Source: Fennellomyces sp. T-0311
Taxonomy: Eukaryota; Mucoromycota; Mucoromycetes; Mucorales; Lichtheimiaceae
DNA length: 64,000 nucleotides
NCBI GenBank assembly: GCA_025266875.1
Contig: JALLLT010000009.1
Span: 1,054,001 to 1,118,000, forward strand
Direction: 5' to 3'
Both the position numbers and the translations under genes were made by a program. This document shows, in pieces, positions 10,617 through 22,491 of this stretch (the first letter of the stretch is position 1; each line of letters begins with the position of its first letter). The notes under the pieces were generated by a model. That model had not been told where the DNA came from and did no database searches. It worked only from the letters and a program-made list of their open reading frames with translations.

Positions 10617-12260
10617 GGAGCACTGTATATTGCTGGCGCAGAGTGATACTCCCCAAACACATATTGTGCGACTAGTTCATTATGACGGCCTTCACAATAG
10701 AATTATTCTGTTATGATTTTGAATAGACAAATGGAAATCATAATTCAACCATGTTATCACCATTATCATAATGACAGATTGCTACTTCATTCTACATCAA
10801 CATGTGCCGTTCATAAAAATACAAACCTACTTGGTCGCTTTTTTCTATTATGTACATTACGCCTCTCTTTAATGAGTAAATTAATATCTAGAAAAAGCGA
10901 TAAGCCTTCGGAGTAGAAGTTTGATGCTTTGATCCATTACATACTCGCTGTAAGATCAACTTTTATATCTAATAACCACTTGTTGATAGTTCCTCTAGGG
11001 ATACATCTATTCATTACTGCTTTGTATCTTCTCGTCCCCTGCGAATGTGTGCACACGCGATGCTTGTACTGAAGAAAACATATTTCATATCAACTGGATC
11101 TTCTTTATTCGAACTGGAATCGTGCCTGTTTTGGTTTGTTGGATCAGAAATGATGTAGATAGCTTCATATCGACAAACGTACATAGTGTAATCCAAATCT
11201 TTTCCGAAAAAAGTTTAGCTAAATAAAAGGCTTCCAAGGGCAAAAAGGAATGAAAGGTAGCGACTTTTGGCCTAGTCGGCACAACGACGCCTTAACAGCA
11301 ATATCTACCACTATTATCGTTTCCTAGTAACAAAATTGTCGTGAAAAGATGCTCCCTTGATGAGAACAATGCATCTGCTTATCCAAATATGATTGGAGTG
11401 GAACAAAGTAAGATATTATAATTGACCTGTTCGGCTAGCCATCATATTCCAGATCTGGTGACCAGCAAGTGCTTAAACGCATATAAGTAGGCACCAGAAG
11501 AATAAACTCTGCTATATATAATGCCTGGCATAGAAGTGTACCTATAAGTTATATTATTAGTCGTAATTAGTAATGCGTATTAACTAGTGAATAAATTAAT
11601 GGTTTGTATACGTAAAGGAAAAAAAACATGCCTATACGCATATGTGCTACTTTGCTTATATTGACAAATGATACGGAGCAAAAGTACTTTTACTTAAATA
11701 TTTGTATCTGGTCCTTCAATACTACGTATTTCTTGCAAATTCGCATGTAGTGTGGAAAATAGGGATTATTACGTGCAGTAGCCAAGGTAACAGTGTGAAT
11801 CAGGGTGGCAGCAATCATTATCACCGTCGCATGATTCACCGGGATAGGAAAGCATACCACAGTTATCCGGGTCATTCTCATCAACCCGTGCCTTTAGTTT
11901 GTTGGTACGAGCGCTGACAACTGTGGCCAGAATGACAAGAGCAACGAGAGATTTGACGGAGAGTTGAACCATGCTGATAATCAAAGCCAACGATCGTTAA
12001 CACATCTGTCTACAAAGTAGAGTAGAAGCGACAGTAGTTTATACAGTACTCACATCGCTAAATGCAGAAAGCAGTGTTCTTGAGGGAAACATTGGCATTA
12101 CTGCTTACCTGCTTATATAATAAACTTGTTCAGGGGTGTGACTTGGGAGAATAAAGTTACGCCGTAATGGATGGCCAAGGAGATATATGCATTCTCCTGT
12201 GAAGTCGGCGTTCACTGATCAAACAAGATGTCTTCGTTTTACTCCTGGAAAGCTGCGATA
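10617..12260. repeat. Tandem-duplicated locus, unit C
   Basis: Second copy of the block at 7678-9415 in the same orientation. Its left edge coincides with the right target duplication of the SINE-like element, showing that the retroposon inserted into this copy after, or independently of, the duplication. Similarity fades after about 12260. Confidence 0.85.
11769..11972 (-). CDS. Small secreted six-cysteine (knottin-like) peptide, copy C
   Basis: A 67-aa precursor from the ATG at 11972, with the same length and layout as copy B. The first 36 codons differ from copy B at one position (Tyr to Asn just after the signal peptide). The cysteine domain keeps all six cysteines and the spacing C-X9-C-X5-CC-X5-C-X4-C. 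However, 14 of its 31 codons differ and 12 of those changes alter the amino acid. The upstream TATA-like sequence is at about 12113-12122. Conserved leader, conserved cysteines and diverged loops are the pattern seen in rapidly evolving secreted peptide families. The function is unknown and the knottin fold is inferred from spacing. Confidence 0.7.
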   Translation of the reverse strand: MVQLSVKSLVALVILATVVSARTNKLKARVDENDPDNCGMLSYPGESCDGDNDCCHPDSHCYLGYCT

Positions 12261-13040
12261 ATCATCTACGTATTTAAAAAAGCGCTATATAAGTGTGATG
12301 TTGTGGTAAGATATATATCTTTGATTAAAATAGACAGTGTCTCTTGTGAGTATGAGCGTTACATATTAATACTGCAACGAGATTAAGTAGTATGTAAGCC
12401 GCGATCACTCGATGACATCCCTGATCTACCGGCGAAGATCCATCTCATCGATCATATCTTGAATTATATCCCATGCTCTGGTGTTAATCTGGATCGTGGC
12501 GAATGACAGGATATCTGAACAGTTAGGTTAAAACATATTCCGCAAGATCGATGAGATAATCCATCCAAACGGTGAGAGCGACCAAACTCATCAGACTCCT
12601 TTAATACAGAAGGGGGTACTCAAGAGCCACCACTTACTCACGGACTTCACAAGTATGAACTACTTTCTGTCCAACGCTTCCAATCCTTCAAAATGTGATA
12701 ATCCCTTTGATACTGTTGAAAATAGATTTGTGGAAGAGAGGAAAGAACAATGGTCACTAGAAGATGATGATTATGCACCTGAGAAAGCAACGAAGAGAAT
12801 AAAACAGTTACAAGTGCTGATGGTTCAGGTGAATCTCAGGCATCAAGTTAGGTGCCAAATCTAACTAACAATACGTTAAAGTGCCTATATTCCCCGTGTA
12901 AATAGCACAAAATACAGAAGTAAGTGTCGAGACGCCGGTTTTACATCCATTTAGTGGTTTGCAAGGTTGCACCAAGTCTCCGGGAACCTAACTAAATCCC
13001 AGCCACCGAATCCAAAATCGCTTTACCTTTGACAGCTGCT
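12261..13040. other. Intergenic, no gene recognised
   Basis: One open frame at 12655-12864 (69 codons, charged, with a Lys/Arg-rich stretch) has no recognisable family, signal peptide or splice context. The right edge is the TRM11 promoter. Confidence 0.45.
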
Positions 13041-14880
13041 ATGCCGACCTACTTGGTGCAATTTGCTCAGGTTTCGTTTTCCTTTACCAACGATTTTAAT
13101 GAATAAAGCACTCAACGATCAGAAATAGTACCACGAAGAATTCCGGTTTCCTGAATTACAATCGTTAGCGAAACTCGAGAGAATTCATTTAGAATGTGAC
13201 GAACGCAACTATAGAAACGAAGTATGTTGGTCGATCGATCAAAAACACTTGGCAGAAAACTAAATGAATCTTGCAGAGTCCTTTTTTCAAAATCACGTTG
13301 GATTCAGATCAAGATGCGCAAAAGTTGATTCGACGCGCCATTTTGATCAAGTAAGAGTTTGCTGCGGTGTAAGAAAAGAGGGATTAAAGGGACTCATGAG
13401 ATTTGCAGGAATATTTATCACCTGTGGGCAGAAGGAAATTCATACGAAAACGTGCATGCACAAGTCAAGGATCAGCCTGAACTTTGGGTACGATACATAT
13501 GCACGGTCGAGAATGATGTCTCATCTCTTCTACAGAAAGGAAAATACAACGATGAATCGTTCAAGTTTACTGTTGGCGCTTTCAATTCAACTGTATCCGT
13601 CACCGATCAACGTGAAGTCATCAATTCCTTTTCGTATCTTGGCTTCGAAGGACCGATCTCCATGAAAAACCCGGATGTTCAGTTTGGCGTGATTGAGGAT
13701 TATGGCTCTGGACCGCCTGTTATGGGTGTGGAGCCCAAGCGTCAATGGATTTACATGGGACGACTGGTTGCAACAGGTGGACGCGATGTGGTTCAAAAGT
13801 ATAACTTGAAAAAGCGAAAGTATCTCGGAACCACATCGATGGATGCCGAACTGTCACTTGTGATGGCAAATCAAGCACAAGCCGCTCCGGGTAAATTGAT
13901 TTATGACCCATTTGTTGGAACCGGCAGTTTTTTGTTTACTTGCGCGCATTTTGGTGCATTCACATTGGGATCTGACATTGACGGCCGACAAATTCGTGGG
14001 AAAGGCGGAAAAGGTGTAAAGTCTAATATCGAGCAATACAACTTGCAATCTCGTGTGTTGGATTCCCTTGTTTTTGACGTATGCCATCATCCATGGCGTA
14101 TCAAGGGCTGGCTTGATGCTATTGTTACTGATCGTAAGTCTTTCTGTTACATGTAAGCAACAAGTATCGACAGCTTTTTTTCTATGATAGCACCATACGG
14201 AGTCCGTGCTGGAGCTAAGCGATTGGGAAGAAAGGAGGACTCCAAGAAGCCATTAAAATTGAGAAGCTACGATGGTGTTCCCATGCATATGTAAGTAGAT
14301 TAATGACAACAAAGTTACTGTAGTTTTATAACCGTGGTTACTTATAGACGGGAAGATTATTATCCTCCGACCAAGCCATATGAAATGTCTGAAGTACTTG
14401 CCGACTTGTTGAATTTCGCAGCTGAACATCTTCGGGTGGGTGGCCGATTGGTCTACTGGTTACCTACGGTGGTTGACGAGTAATGTGTTTTATTGCTTGC
14501 ATTACCATCCACATGTGCAAAAAACTCATACCATTTTACAGATACTCCAGTGCTGATATCCCGCAACATCCAAGCATGACATTGATTTCCAACAGCGAGC
14601 AGAATTTTGGACAATGGGCTCGACGACTGATTACAATGGAAAAAGTGCGCAAGTGGGATCCATCCCAAGTTGTCACCGCCGCCGATACAGAATCATCCTG
14701 TATACCAAAAGAACAACCTGCAGAGGAGGAGCAAGATACTAACCGGCCAGGTCATTATCTTTTCCGCGAAAAAGTAAGCGTACAATATGAACATACAATA
14801 ATGAAAAACTAATTTCAATGAAGTACTTTGCATTTGGACGGTCCGAGGAGTCAAGGTCTGAACCTGAAACAAAAAAATAA
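13041..14880 (+). CDS. TRM11: tRNA (guanine-10-N2)-methyltransferase catalytic subunit
   Basis: Eight exons (13041-13070, 13129-13221, 13277-13350, 13409-14133, 14191-14290, 14348-14479, 14542-14773, 14824-14880) give 480 aa. In yeast and other eukaryotes Trm11 acts with Trm112 to form m2G at position 10 of cytosolic tRNAs. The N-terminal THUMP-containing part starts MPTYLVQFAQ and contains the conserved FPELQSL and a RAILIKNIYHLW block. The Rossmann domain has the SAM-binding motif DPFVGTG at 232-238, SDIDGRQIRGK after it, and the catalytic DPPYGVRAGAK motif at 307-317, which is spliced across intron 4. The C-terminus is short and basic/acidic. All key residues are present and every intron is GT-AG. 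Confidence 0.95.
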
Positions 14881-15256
14881 ACTCTTGGCCTTTTGCAAAT
14901 CCGCTGTCAGGAAAATTCTGTTGAAATAATCGCATGGTGTGTGAACGGATGATTGTTCTACATGTTAGGCGGAGTGGTGGTTTCCAGTTTTGCCAAGAAT
15001 TGTCTCATCCTTATTTTTTTGCTCAACAAAGCGGCAATCGCGTCAACATCAATGCCGATCAGAACAATGTGGCACACATTTGGCTAAGGGCTCAATATAA
15101 AAGCTTTTTTGTTATTCTTATTAAAATTAATTACGTGTAAAATGAGGTCCACGAACGCAGGCGCCTTTCTAAATGGAGTAGACACAAGGATTCCGAAAGT
15201 GGAAATGAAAAGCATGGCTAAAAATACTTCTTTAACCTAGAAAAGGGAACTGAGGT

Positions 15257-15944
15257 TTAAAGAGCCAAGGCAGCAACAATGGCAGCGCTAACAACGCCGC
15301 CCATCGAGGCAACGAGACGGCCAGAAGCACCTTCTTCGTTATCGCTGGAAGAGGAAGGCTTGCTACCGGAACCAGTGGCGGAGGAAGAAGGAGATGCGGA
15401 TGAGGTTGCCGGGGCAGCGTTGATAGTGATGGCAATTGAAGTGTTAGATTGGGTGTTGACGGACTCATAAACAACCTAATTTATCATTTAGAAAACCATT
15501 TCTTTAACCATCAGTTTTTGTATACATACTGCATAAGAACCGGCAGTGAGAGTTCGGGGGAGAGCATAGTTGACAATGTGTTCGTAAATGGACTCATTAC
15601 CAGGCAACAACCACTGGGCGGTCTTCTCAACGTTGGCAGGGGCAGCAATGGCGATAGTATTGAAGTTAGCAACTGTGGAAGATTCAAGGTAGACATTCAA
15701 AGCGAAACCAGCTACATAAAAGAAGTATTAGCAATCGATACAGGTAATTAGCAGGTGAAACATTACCTGGAGTGGTGTCATCCAAGTGCCATACGCAAGG
15801 CAAAAGTGCACCCGCAACAAAGATGCCTCCAGCCTTGGGCGAAGCAATGGTGAATTGACCGTCAGTGGAGAGCTGCTGAGCAGAAGCAGTAGCGGCAGCA
15901 TAGACGAAAGCAGCAAGGGCCGGGAGAGAGAAGAAACGAACCAT
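15257..15944 (-). CDS. Kre9/Knh1-like GPI-anchored cell wall / surface protein
   Basis: Three exons (15944-15767, 15711-15530, 15475-15257) encode 192 aa. There is a signal peptide (MVRFFSLPALAAFVYAAATASA), then an immunoglobulin-like yeast KNH1/KRE9-type domain. Its ASPKAGGIFVAGALLPCVWHLDD opening and NYALPRTLTAGSYAV segment are typical: a 'tension' strand pattern with an Ala/Gly-Ser-Tyr motif. A Ser-rich linker and a C-terminal hydrophobic tail (GGVVSAAIVAALAL) form a GPI-attachment signal. Family members are secreted or surface-anchored and linked to beta-1,6-glucan or wall assembly in yeast; the precise role here is unknown. A related but non-anchored protein lies at 29445-30054. Confidence 0.85.
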
Positions 15945-16153
15945 TTTTTTAAGAAAAAGAAAGTGAAGGAAAGAAGATTGAAGAAGAAAGAAATCAAGCT
16001 TTGTTGGTCAAATATATGTGTCTGAACACAGACAACTTTGTGTGACACTAAAGTAATCAAAAACACGAACACAAAAGTGCAAGTCGGAGTAAGTTTTTAT
16101 ATGTGCATTGAGAAGCTTTATGATACAAAAGGATTAAACGATATAAATTATAA

Positions 16154-17975
16154 CTATGCCGCTCGACTCTCTCGCCCTCTACGCCTATGATCCACTAGGC
16201 CAGGAGGAGGGCCCGTGCCGCCCGGCCCACCTGATCCGGGCGGAACAATAAACTGCTGCTGAGGAATATCGTCTGCTTCATCCACGTCGCTAGCAGGGCC
16301 CGAGATACATTCACCTGCACGTCGAGCCTCCATTTCGCGAAGTCTGCGCTGTCTTTCTCGGCGCCTTCGATAATATCCGCCCTTTCTCCGGGCGACTTCC
16401 AATCCATGACAGAAGATTTCGTATTGACAAAACACGCAGATCCATTCGTCTGGATCGGCACTGCGAGCAACAGATACGTCCGAGTTAAATACCGTGCTTG
16501 GGCCTGATCCCGGTTCATCCTCCGCCTTCTTTTTCCTCTGCGGTTTCTTCCCTCGCTTGGGCGTGGACTTCTTTTTCTCGGTGGCAGGTGGTTTGACTTT
16601 CTTTTTATCGGCTTGTCGTGGTAATGGTGGCGGGGCAGCGGGGGTTGCAACAGGCGGTGCGGGTATCTTTTGTTTGGGTCTACTGTTTGGCTCGATTCGA
16701 TTCACCTTTTGTGATAGTGTACGACGCAGCACATTGGTTAGCCCCAATGATGACTCCGAGGACCTTGGCAAATCTTCAAGCTTCGGCAACTGCTTCAGTC
16801 TGTCGCGTGTTTGTGCATCCATGGTAAAATCAAATGTGCTTGCAGGAAATTGTGATCCACTCGATGTCGTTTTGCCCTTGTCAGGCGCACTCTTCCATCG
16901 ACGATCCTTCCTTCGTAATCCTTTGCGTTCCTCTTCGTTACCATCCGTTCCGCTCCGTTTGATCTTTTTGGGATTGTCTCTGTAGCTTGCATCGACGGGA
17001 TCACCGACATTGTGGATCTCGTGTTCGAGGAGAATATCGGCGTCATTGTCGAACGTGGGCGTATACTTCCGTTGTGATTCGATCATAGGGGGTGAGAATG
17101 GCCACATGTAGGGCGATTCTGCATATTTCGACGGCTGTTCCTGCTGCTGTTGCTGTTTTCGCATCCATCGCGGTTTGGGTAACGGCAAAATCTTCCGATG
17201 CAATATATGTTCATGTTGCGACGGGCTGCTGCTACGCAACAGTTGCGCCTCAATGATATCAATGTCGCTCTCGTAATCGTCGTCATCGTCGTCGTCGTGC
17301 CTTGCCTCCGGGTACGTTGTCTGGGACAACGGATGCGGTGTGTATTCCAAGCTGCGTCTGGCACGATGTCTGCGAGTATACGTTCGAGTGCGATTCGGTG
17401 GGATATTCGAAGCAAACGAGAACTGGAAATCGGTCAACGGGATAGGCTTGTTCACCGTCTTATCGAGGGGTATCTGCGGGAATCCGTCGTACTTTTCAAA
17501 GTTAAAATCAAACGAAGAAGAGCTGGACGACGACGAAGATGAGCAGGATGAAACGGCAGTATTGGATGGTATCGGATCATCTGACAGTTTGTGTGCTTTC
17601 ATGAGTGCAATCAAATTATCGATCTTGGCGATGGTATCTTTGTTTTCCAGAGCTTCCTCGCTTGCAGTAAGCATAGAGATGAGTTCTTCCTGGAGCTCTT
17701 CTCGATTCTGCGCAATGTCGCTATTACGATCGCTGGATGACTTTTTGGGCGGGTCGCCTTTGCGATGACTGTATGAGACCAAGCCGTAGCCATTCCAAGT
17801 TCGCTTGGGTAGCGAATGTGGATTGAAATTGTGGCCTTTTTTTTACATAAGAAGTCAGCAAGGTCTTGGTTCTGAGGCCAATCAATCGGCTACATTAAAG
17901 AATACCAGCAATGGTTTGAACACCGGAGACAGGAGTAGATTCCTCCTTGCTTGATGTTTCAACGAGGGAAGACAT
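16154..17975 (-). CDS. Conserved fungal protein of unknown function with a C-terminal CxxC / Arg-rich motif
   Basis: Two exons (17975-17906 and 17835-16154) give 583 aa. The N-terminal exon begins MSSLVETSSKEES and joins to FNPHSLPKRTWNGYGLVSYSH. Most of the protein is disordered: poly-Ser, Asp/Glu and Pro runs, and a Lys-rich stretch near 430-460. The only ordered-looking part is near the C-terminus, EWICVFCQYEIFCHG, followed by an Arg-rich helix. From memory, the EW-x-C-x-F-C-x-Y-x-x-F plus basic helix signature recurs in uncharacterised fungal proteins. The spaced cysteines could bind a metal and the basic stretch nucleic acid; both are inference. No named gene is claimed. Confidence 0.75.
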
Positions 17976-20838
17976 CAAAGTAAGAATGACCGGGAGTCTT
18001 GCTCTATTTTTGCGTCACGTTTGAGGGAAGAGCAAACGGTATCGTAATTTGCGGCTAGTCGAACCCAATTCAATTCAAGGTGCGCAATGAAAAAATATGT
18101 GTGTGTTCGTTATATCAAGCTAATAAGGAGCAAAATGTTGTAGCAACTTTTTTTATACCATAGCATTACGGTTAACATTGAAAGTATATTCTATGCACCT
18201 CCTTACTTGCATTTCACTCCATTGATCTGTTAAGGAAATTCCTTATCGCTATGGAGACGCCTTGGTTACATCATTATGGATATTTTCGCACCTGTGCTCG
18301 TACCTGCTAATCGGTATCTTTACGTATTGCAACCCCATTCAAATAAATATGCTATTTTCTCTCTTTTGTTTGTAGCATCACTTGTGTTTTAATGGGTTGG
18401 TTTCTGATTGATGCAGGAATGTATTGTGCTCGCTTTTGACAAGCTACGTTATATTAGTCATCAATGGACCCCGTCGCATATTCCACAACAGACTGAATAT
18501 GCCGATCACATGCACCCAGTTAGTACGAATGTTAAAGGCTACTATATCGGGGATATATATCAGCTTCAACCCTTCTCGCATAAATTCTTTACTTCCTCTT
18601 GTTATTTCGGATGTTACAAGACCATGCAAAATAAGGAATTACTATTTAAACTTTTTTACAAGAGTAAAGACAGCACGTGAGTTGCTACGGTACATAGTGC
18701 CCCTTCCAATTTTCGAAACTAGAGACAGCAGGCTTATGCCTTTTGAATACTTTCAAACGCCTATCATATTTCGAAACCCTTTTTAGACGCATGTCGCCCT
18801 GAAAACAGAGTGCATGTGTTCCATCACATAAAAAAAAGCGCAGAGTAAAATTGTTATGATGACAGCTTACCAAATTTCATCAAGTATTACGAAAAAAACG
18901 GCCGTGCACACACAATGACAGGTAAGCCTACTAAGTAAACGAGGCATGCCCTTTTTTTACGCTGCCAAAAGATCTGTTTTAGAATGTTGCTTGACATCAT
19001 TGCTTCTTCGTTTTTTGAGCATAAACAAATACTATAACTTAATCTGGCTTGTTTTTATGAGAAGCGGGGTATTGAGAGTGTTACATATCTGTTTGATGCA
19101 TGAAAGGGCTTGCTTTGCTATAGGGCGTAACTGACACATTAACTTGTTCTTTTGTTATGACAATAATCTTGATGGCGTTGTTTCATATCGCAATAAAGAA
19201 AGGAGGTCATGATGGAAAGGCGACTGATTTATTTTTCTTTATACATGAGCGATCTTGGCGTAACTTTTTTGTGTGCCATTTTTTTTACTCGGGCACCGGG
19301 TCACCAGAGACATATTATGAAGTTTATATACTTTTATTATTCTTTTCGGGAAAACTTCTTTTGAATTGTGAAGCTATTACCAATATATCCAACTGTGTAC
19401 TAGCATCTGATAAAAATGGATAGACAAAAAGGACATCTCGGGTAGTCAAGCAACAGGTTGAAACTTTAGCGCTCTGCCATTTTTCTCAGTTTTACGAGAA
19501 AAAAAAGTCTTTTTGAAATAAACATGTTGCACCATTGTAGTACCTACGGACCCACATAAGAGTCTAATACTTGCGCCTACGCCCGACATCTCGGTTGTTC
19601 GTTTCGATGTCAAGCAGGAAAAAAAGTTACACGATCAACAAATATTCGAAGGAACATCACTGTTAAAGTTATGCGGCACCCGAAGAGCAAAAAAAAAACT
19701 AGATGTAATGTATGCATATGTGGGGTAAACCTTCTTTTGAAAGAACTTTTGACAATTCCCCCAAAAATGACACGGACATGATGAGCGAAAATTGTCGTCA
19801 TGTACTCAATTTCTTTGTAAAAAAAAAACCCTACAGTTACGAAAAAAAATAATTGACGATCATCCGTTTCCGAGTTATACAAGATGAACGAGAATCGTCT
19901 GACAAGATTTTGCGGGGGTCGGACTAGATGATCATCAACCGTTTCGCAAGTTATTTGTTGTTTTGGTGGCAGCAATGACGATTTGCTCTTTGGTGTAGAC
20001 ACCCACAAAAGTAGATGATGCTATCCTGACAATCAGCGAGTGTAAACAACTTTGACACATATTTAAGCTTAGCAACAAATCTCTTCCAACCCCACACTTT
20101 TTCTTTTACTCTTACACAACTTTGTATATATACGATGCATGTTTCTTCTTGCACTACTTCATCGCAGACATTAAATGTCAAGCCTATTAATCTTTCCGGT
20201 GGGCAGTGGTAACGTGTTATTTTTTTACAAGATATTTTGTCTGTTTCGCTTAAACTGAGACCCTCTTTTTTTTATTTATACGACTATAGTACCCATTGCG
20301 GACAGGTAAAGAAAAATCCGCGTCTCTTCCGAATGACAAGTGACAACTAATCCCGGGCGTTTTTTTATAGTACGGCCACACGCGTCATAATTGCGCGCTA
20401 TTACGACCGAAATAATTAACGATTCCAATAACATGCCAAACAGTCGTTCACCATTCGTTTTCAACAAAAAAGCAAACTTGACAGATCCAACAAAAACAAA
20501 ATCGACACCAAAAGCTCCAGCAATTTTTTTTGACGTTTATCTCGTGTGTTCTTCTTTTCGCACTCATCTTCTTTTGTGTACTTTTACCGTTATGTGATTT
20601 TCCGTTTCCCATCATCATCATCATCTTCTCCACCTTTTTCAAAAACTGGCCACGGCTTTGTACATAATTCTTTTTTTTCTTTACTAGCGCAACCATTTAT
20701 ATCTGACGATGTCGACGAGCATATACCTTTATTTTCACGTTTACAAACCACATTTTTATGAAAGGATCCAAAAAGAATCGAGTATATACTCCATTATATG
20801 AAACACTTTATTCAAAAATAAACCTTTAATTAGCCTAT
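17976..20838. other. Gene-poor 2.9-kb interval
   Basis: No coding region recognised on either strand. The longest open frames (18424-18786 and 19610-20008) are hydrophobic or poly-Phe products of AT-rich DNA and lack start context, splice continuity or motifs. The region is rich in poly-A/T runs, with a TCA microsatellite-like stretch near 20610-20625. Confidence 0.5.
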
Positions 20839-22491
20839 TTAAATTAGTTCCATGTAACGCTTTAGTTCATAGTCTGTCACTGCATTCTGCCATAAGCCCC
20901 ATTCATGTTTTCTAGTCTTGACAAAATGATCGACAAAGTCATCACCCAGCACTTGACGTGCAACAGATGACTTTCCATCCATGGCAACTACGGCTTCCTG
21001 AAGTGTTCTTGCGAGGGGCACCCCTGTTTGGCCTTTTTCTTCAAGTGCCGGTACAGGCAATGTTTGACGTGTCTTGATACCCCAGATGCCACATTTGAGG
21101 ACCGCTCCGATTGCCAAATGTGGATTGATATCTGCACCGGACACTCTCTTTTTCGGCATAAATTTTTTTTTATTAGTTTTACCCCACCCAAAAGAAAACA
21201 AAATAAAACACGTACCATTTCTATCCGCGTGCCATTAGGAGAAGTAGTTGGAGGTACTATTACTCTAACAGCACCAAGCCGGTTTTCTATCCCCCATGAA
21301 ACACTGATGGGCGTCCAAAAATTACCAATTAATCGCTTATAACTATGACAATATAGCCATATTAGTAAATGACCCATAGCAAAAAAAAAGTTGTATATAA
21401 ACCTGTTGATTGTAGGAGCCAAAATTGCCAATATACTTGGTAATGCATGCAATACGCCGGCCAAAAATTGCTCCAATGTCTTGCTAATATGAGGATGAAT
21501 CGTTGAAGCATCCGAGGACTCGAACGGATAAAATAAATTTTTCCCCTGCCGATCGATTAAGCTGAAATGCATGTGACCTGAACATCCAGGCATTGATTCG
21601 TACGGCTTGGCCATAAAACTAGCCAAGAATCCGTGCTTGGCTGCAATTTGTTTCATCGATGTCTTGAACAAACTCGCTCGATCACCAGCTTCTTTGGCTT
21701 CAGCGTATTTGATGGCGGCTTCAAATACACCAGGTCCACTTTCCGTATGCCAACTTTCGACATCAACATTGAATTCGTGTAGCCAGTCAAATGCCCGATA
21801 GTAGAACTCTTGATTTTGTGTGGGCCGCAAGAGTGAGTACCCAGTCATCCCAACAGTCAATGGTTTCAAGTTCGAGTACCCTTTGTTATCCAACGTCTCT
21901 GCATTTTCTATTTAAGAATTACATCAGTCTATTTGCATCCTTTTGTCTCCTTCCCACATTTTATTCCCTTTTACCTTTGAAACAAAAGAATTCGTATTCT
22001 ACACCACAGTAAGCTTTACACTGGAGGTCTTGAGCACACGTATCAACAGCTGATTGCAAGAACACGCGGGGACAGCAGTAGAGGGGTTGATTGGTATTCG
22101 GATGCATCAGGTGAACGAAAAAGAACGGCGTGTTTTCCTCCCATGGTATACGACGATAAGAAGATAAATCAACCTTGGCCACCAAGTCAAAGTATTGACA
22201 ATCCTTGCCACCAAATTCGACCGGTGTAGTATACATGGCATCGTGCATATCCCAACCAAATACGACAGAGCAGAATCCTTTTTTTTTCATTTTAGTATCC
22301 ATTTAAAACATTTAACTCACAAAAGGTTTGATCATACCAAATCCAGATTCCACTACTTGCAAAAACTTTTCCTTGAGTAAAAGCTTTCCTCGTAAAATGC
22401 CATCAATGTCTACGGCGGCAATTTTGACTCTGATGTCATCTTTCAAGACTTGGTGGATATTTTCCAGAGTAACTGCTGTATCTGCTGTCAT
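20839..22491 (-). CDS. Glutamine synthetase, GS-I-like fungal class
   Basis: Five exons (22491-22338, 22277-21975, 21907-21403, 21342-21216, 21147-20839) encode 465 aa. The enzyme ligates ammonia to glutamate using ATP. Visible signatures are AAVDIDGILRGK in the N-terminal beta-grasp region, GVEYEFFCFK (metal-binding Glu pair), ESGPGVFE, the ATP-site pattern KPYESMPGCSGHMHFSL, and NRLGAVRVI with the substrate Arg. Length and motifs fit the prokaryote-like GS-I/lengsin-related group found in fungi rather than the shorter GS-II (about 350 aa), so it may be a second synthetase or gamma-glutamyl-amine ligase. It lies downstream of, and in the same direction as, an ammonium transporter. The catalytic residues I can see are intact. 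Confidence 0.88.

Noticed and set aside
19610..20008. 132-aa minus-strand frame in the gene-poor interval
   Set aside because: The Phe-rich product derives from poly-A/T runs, with no start context, introns or motif.
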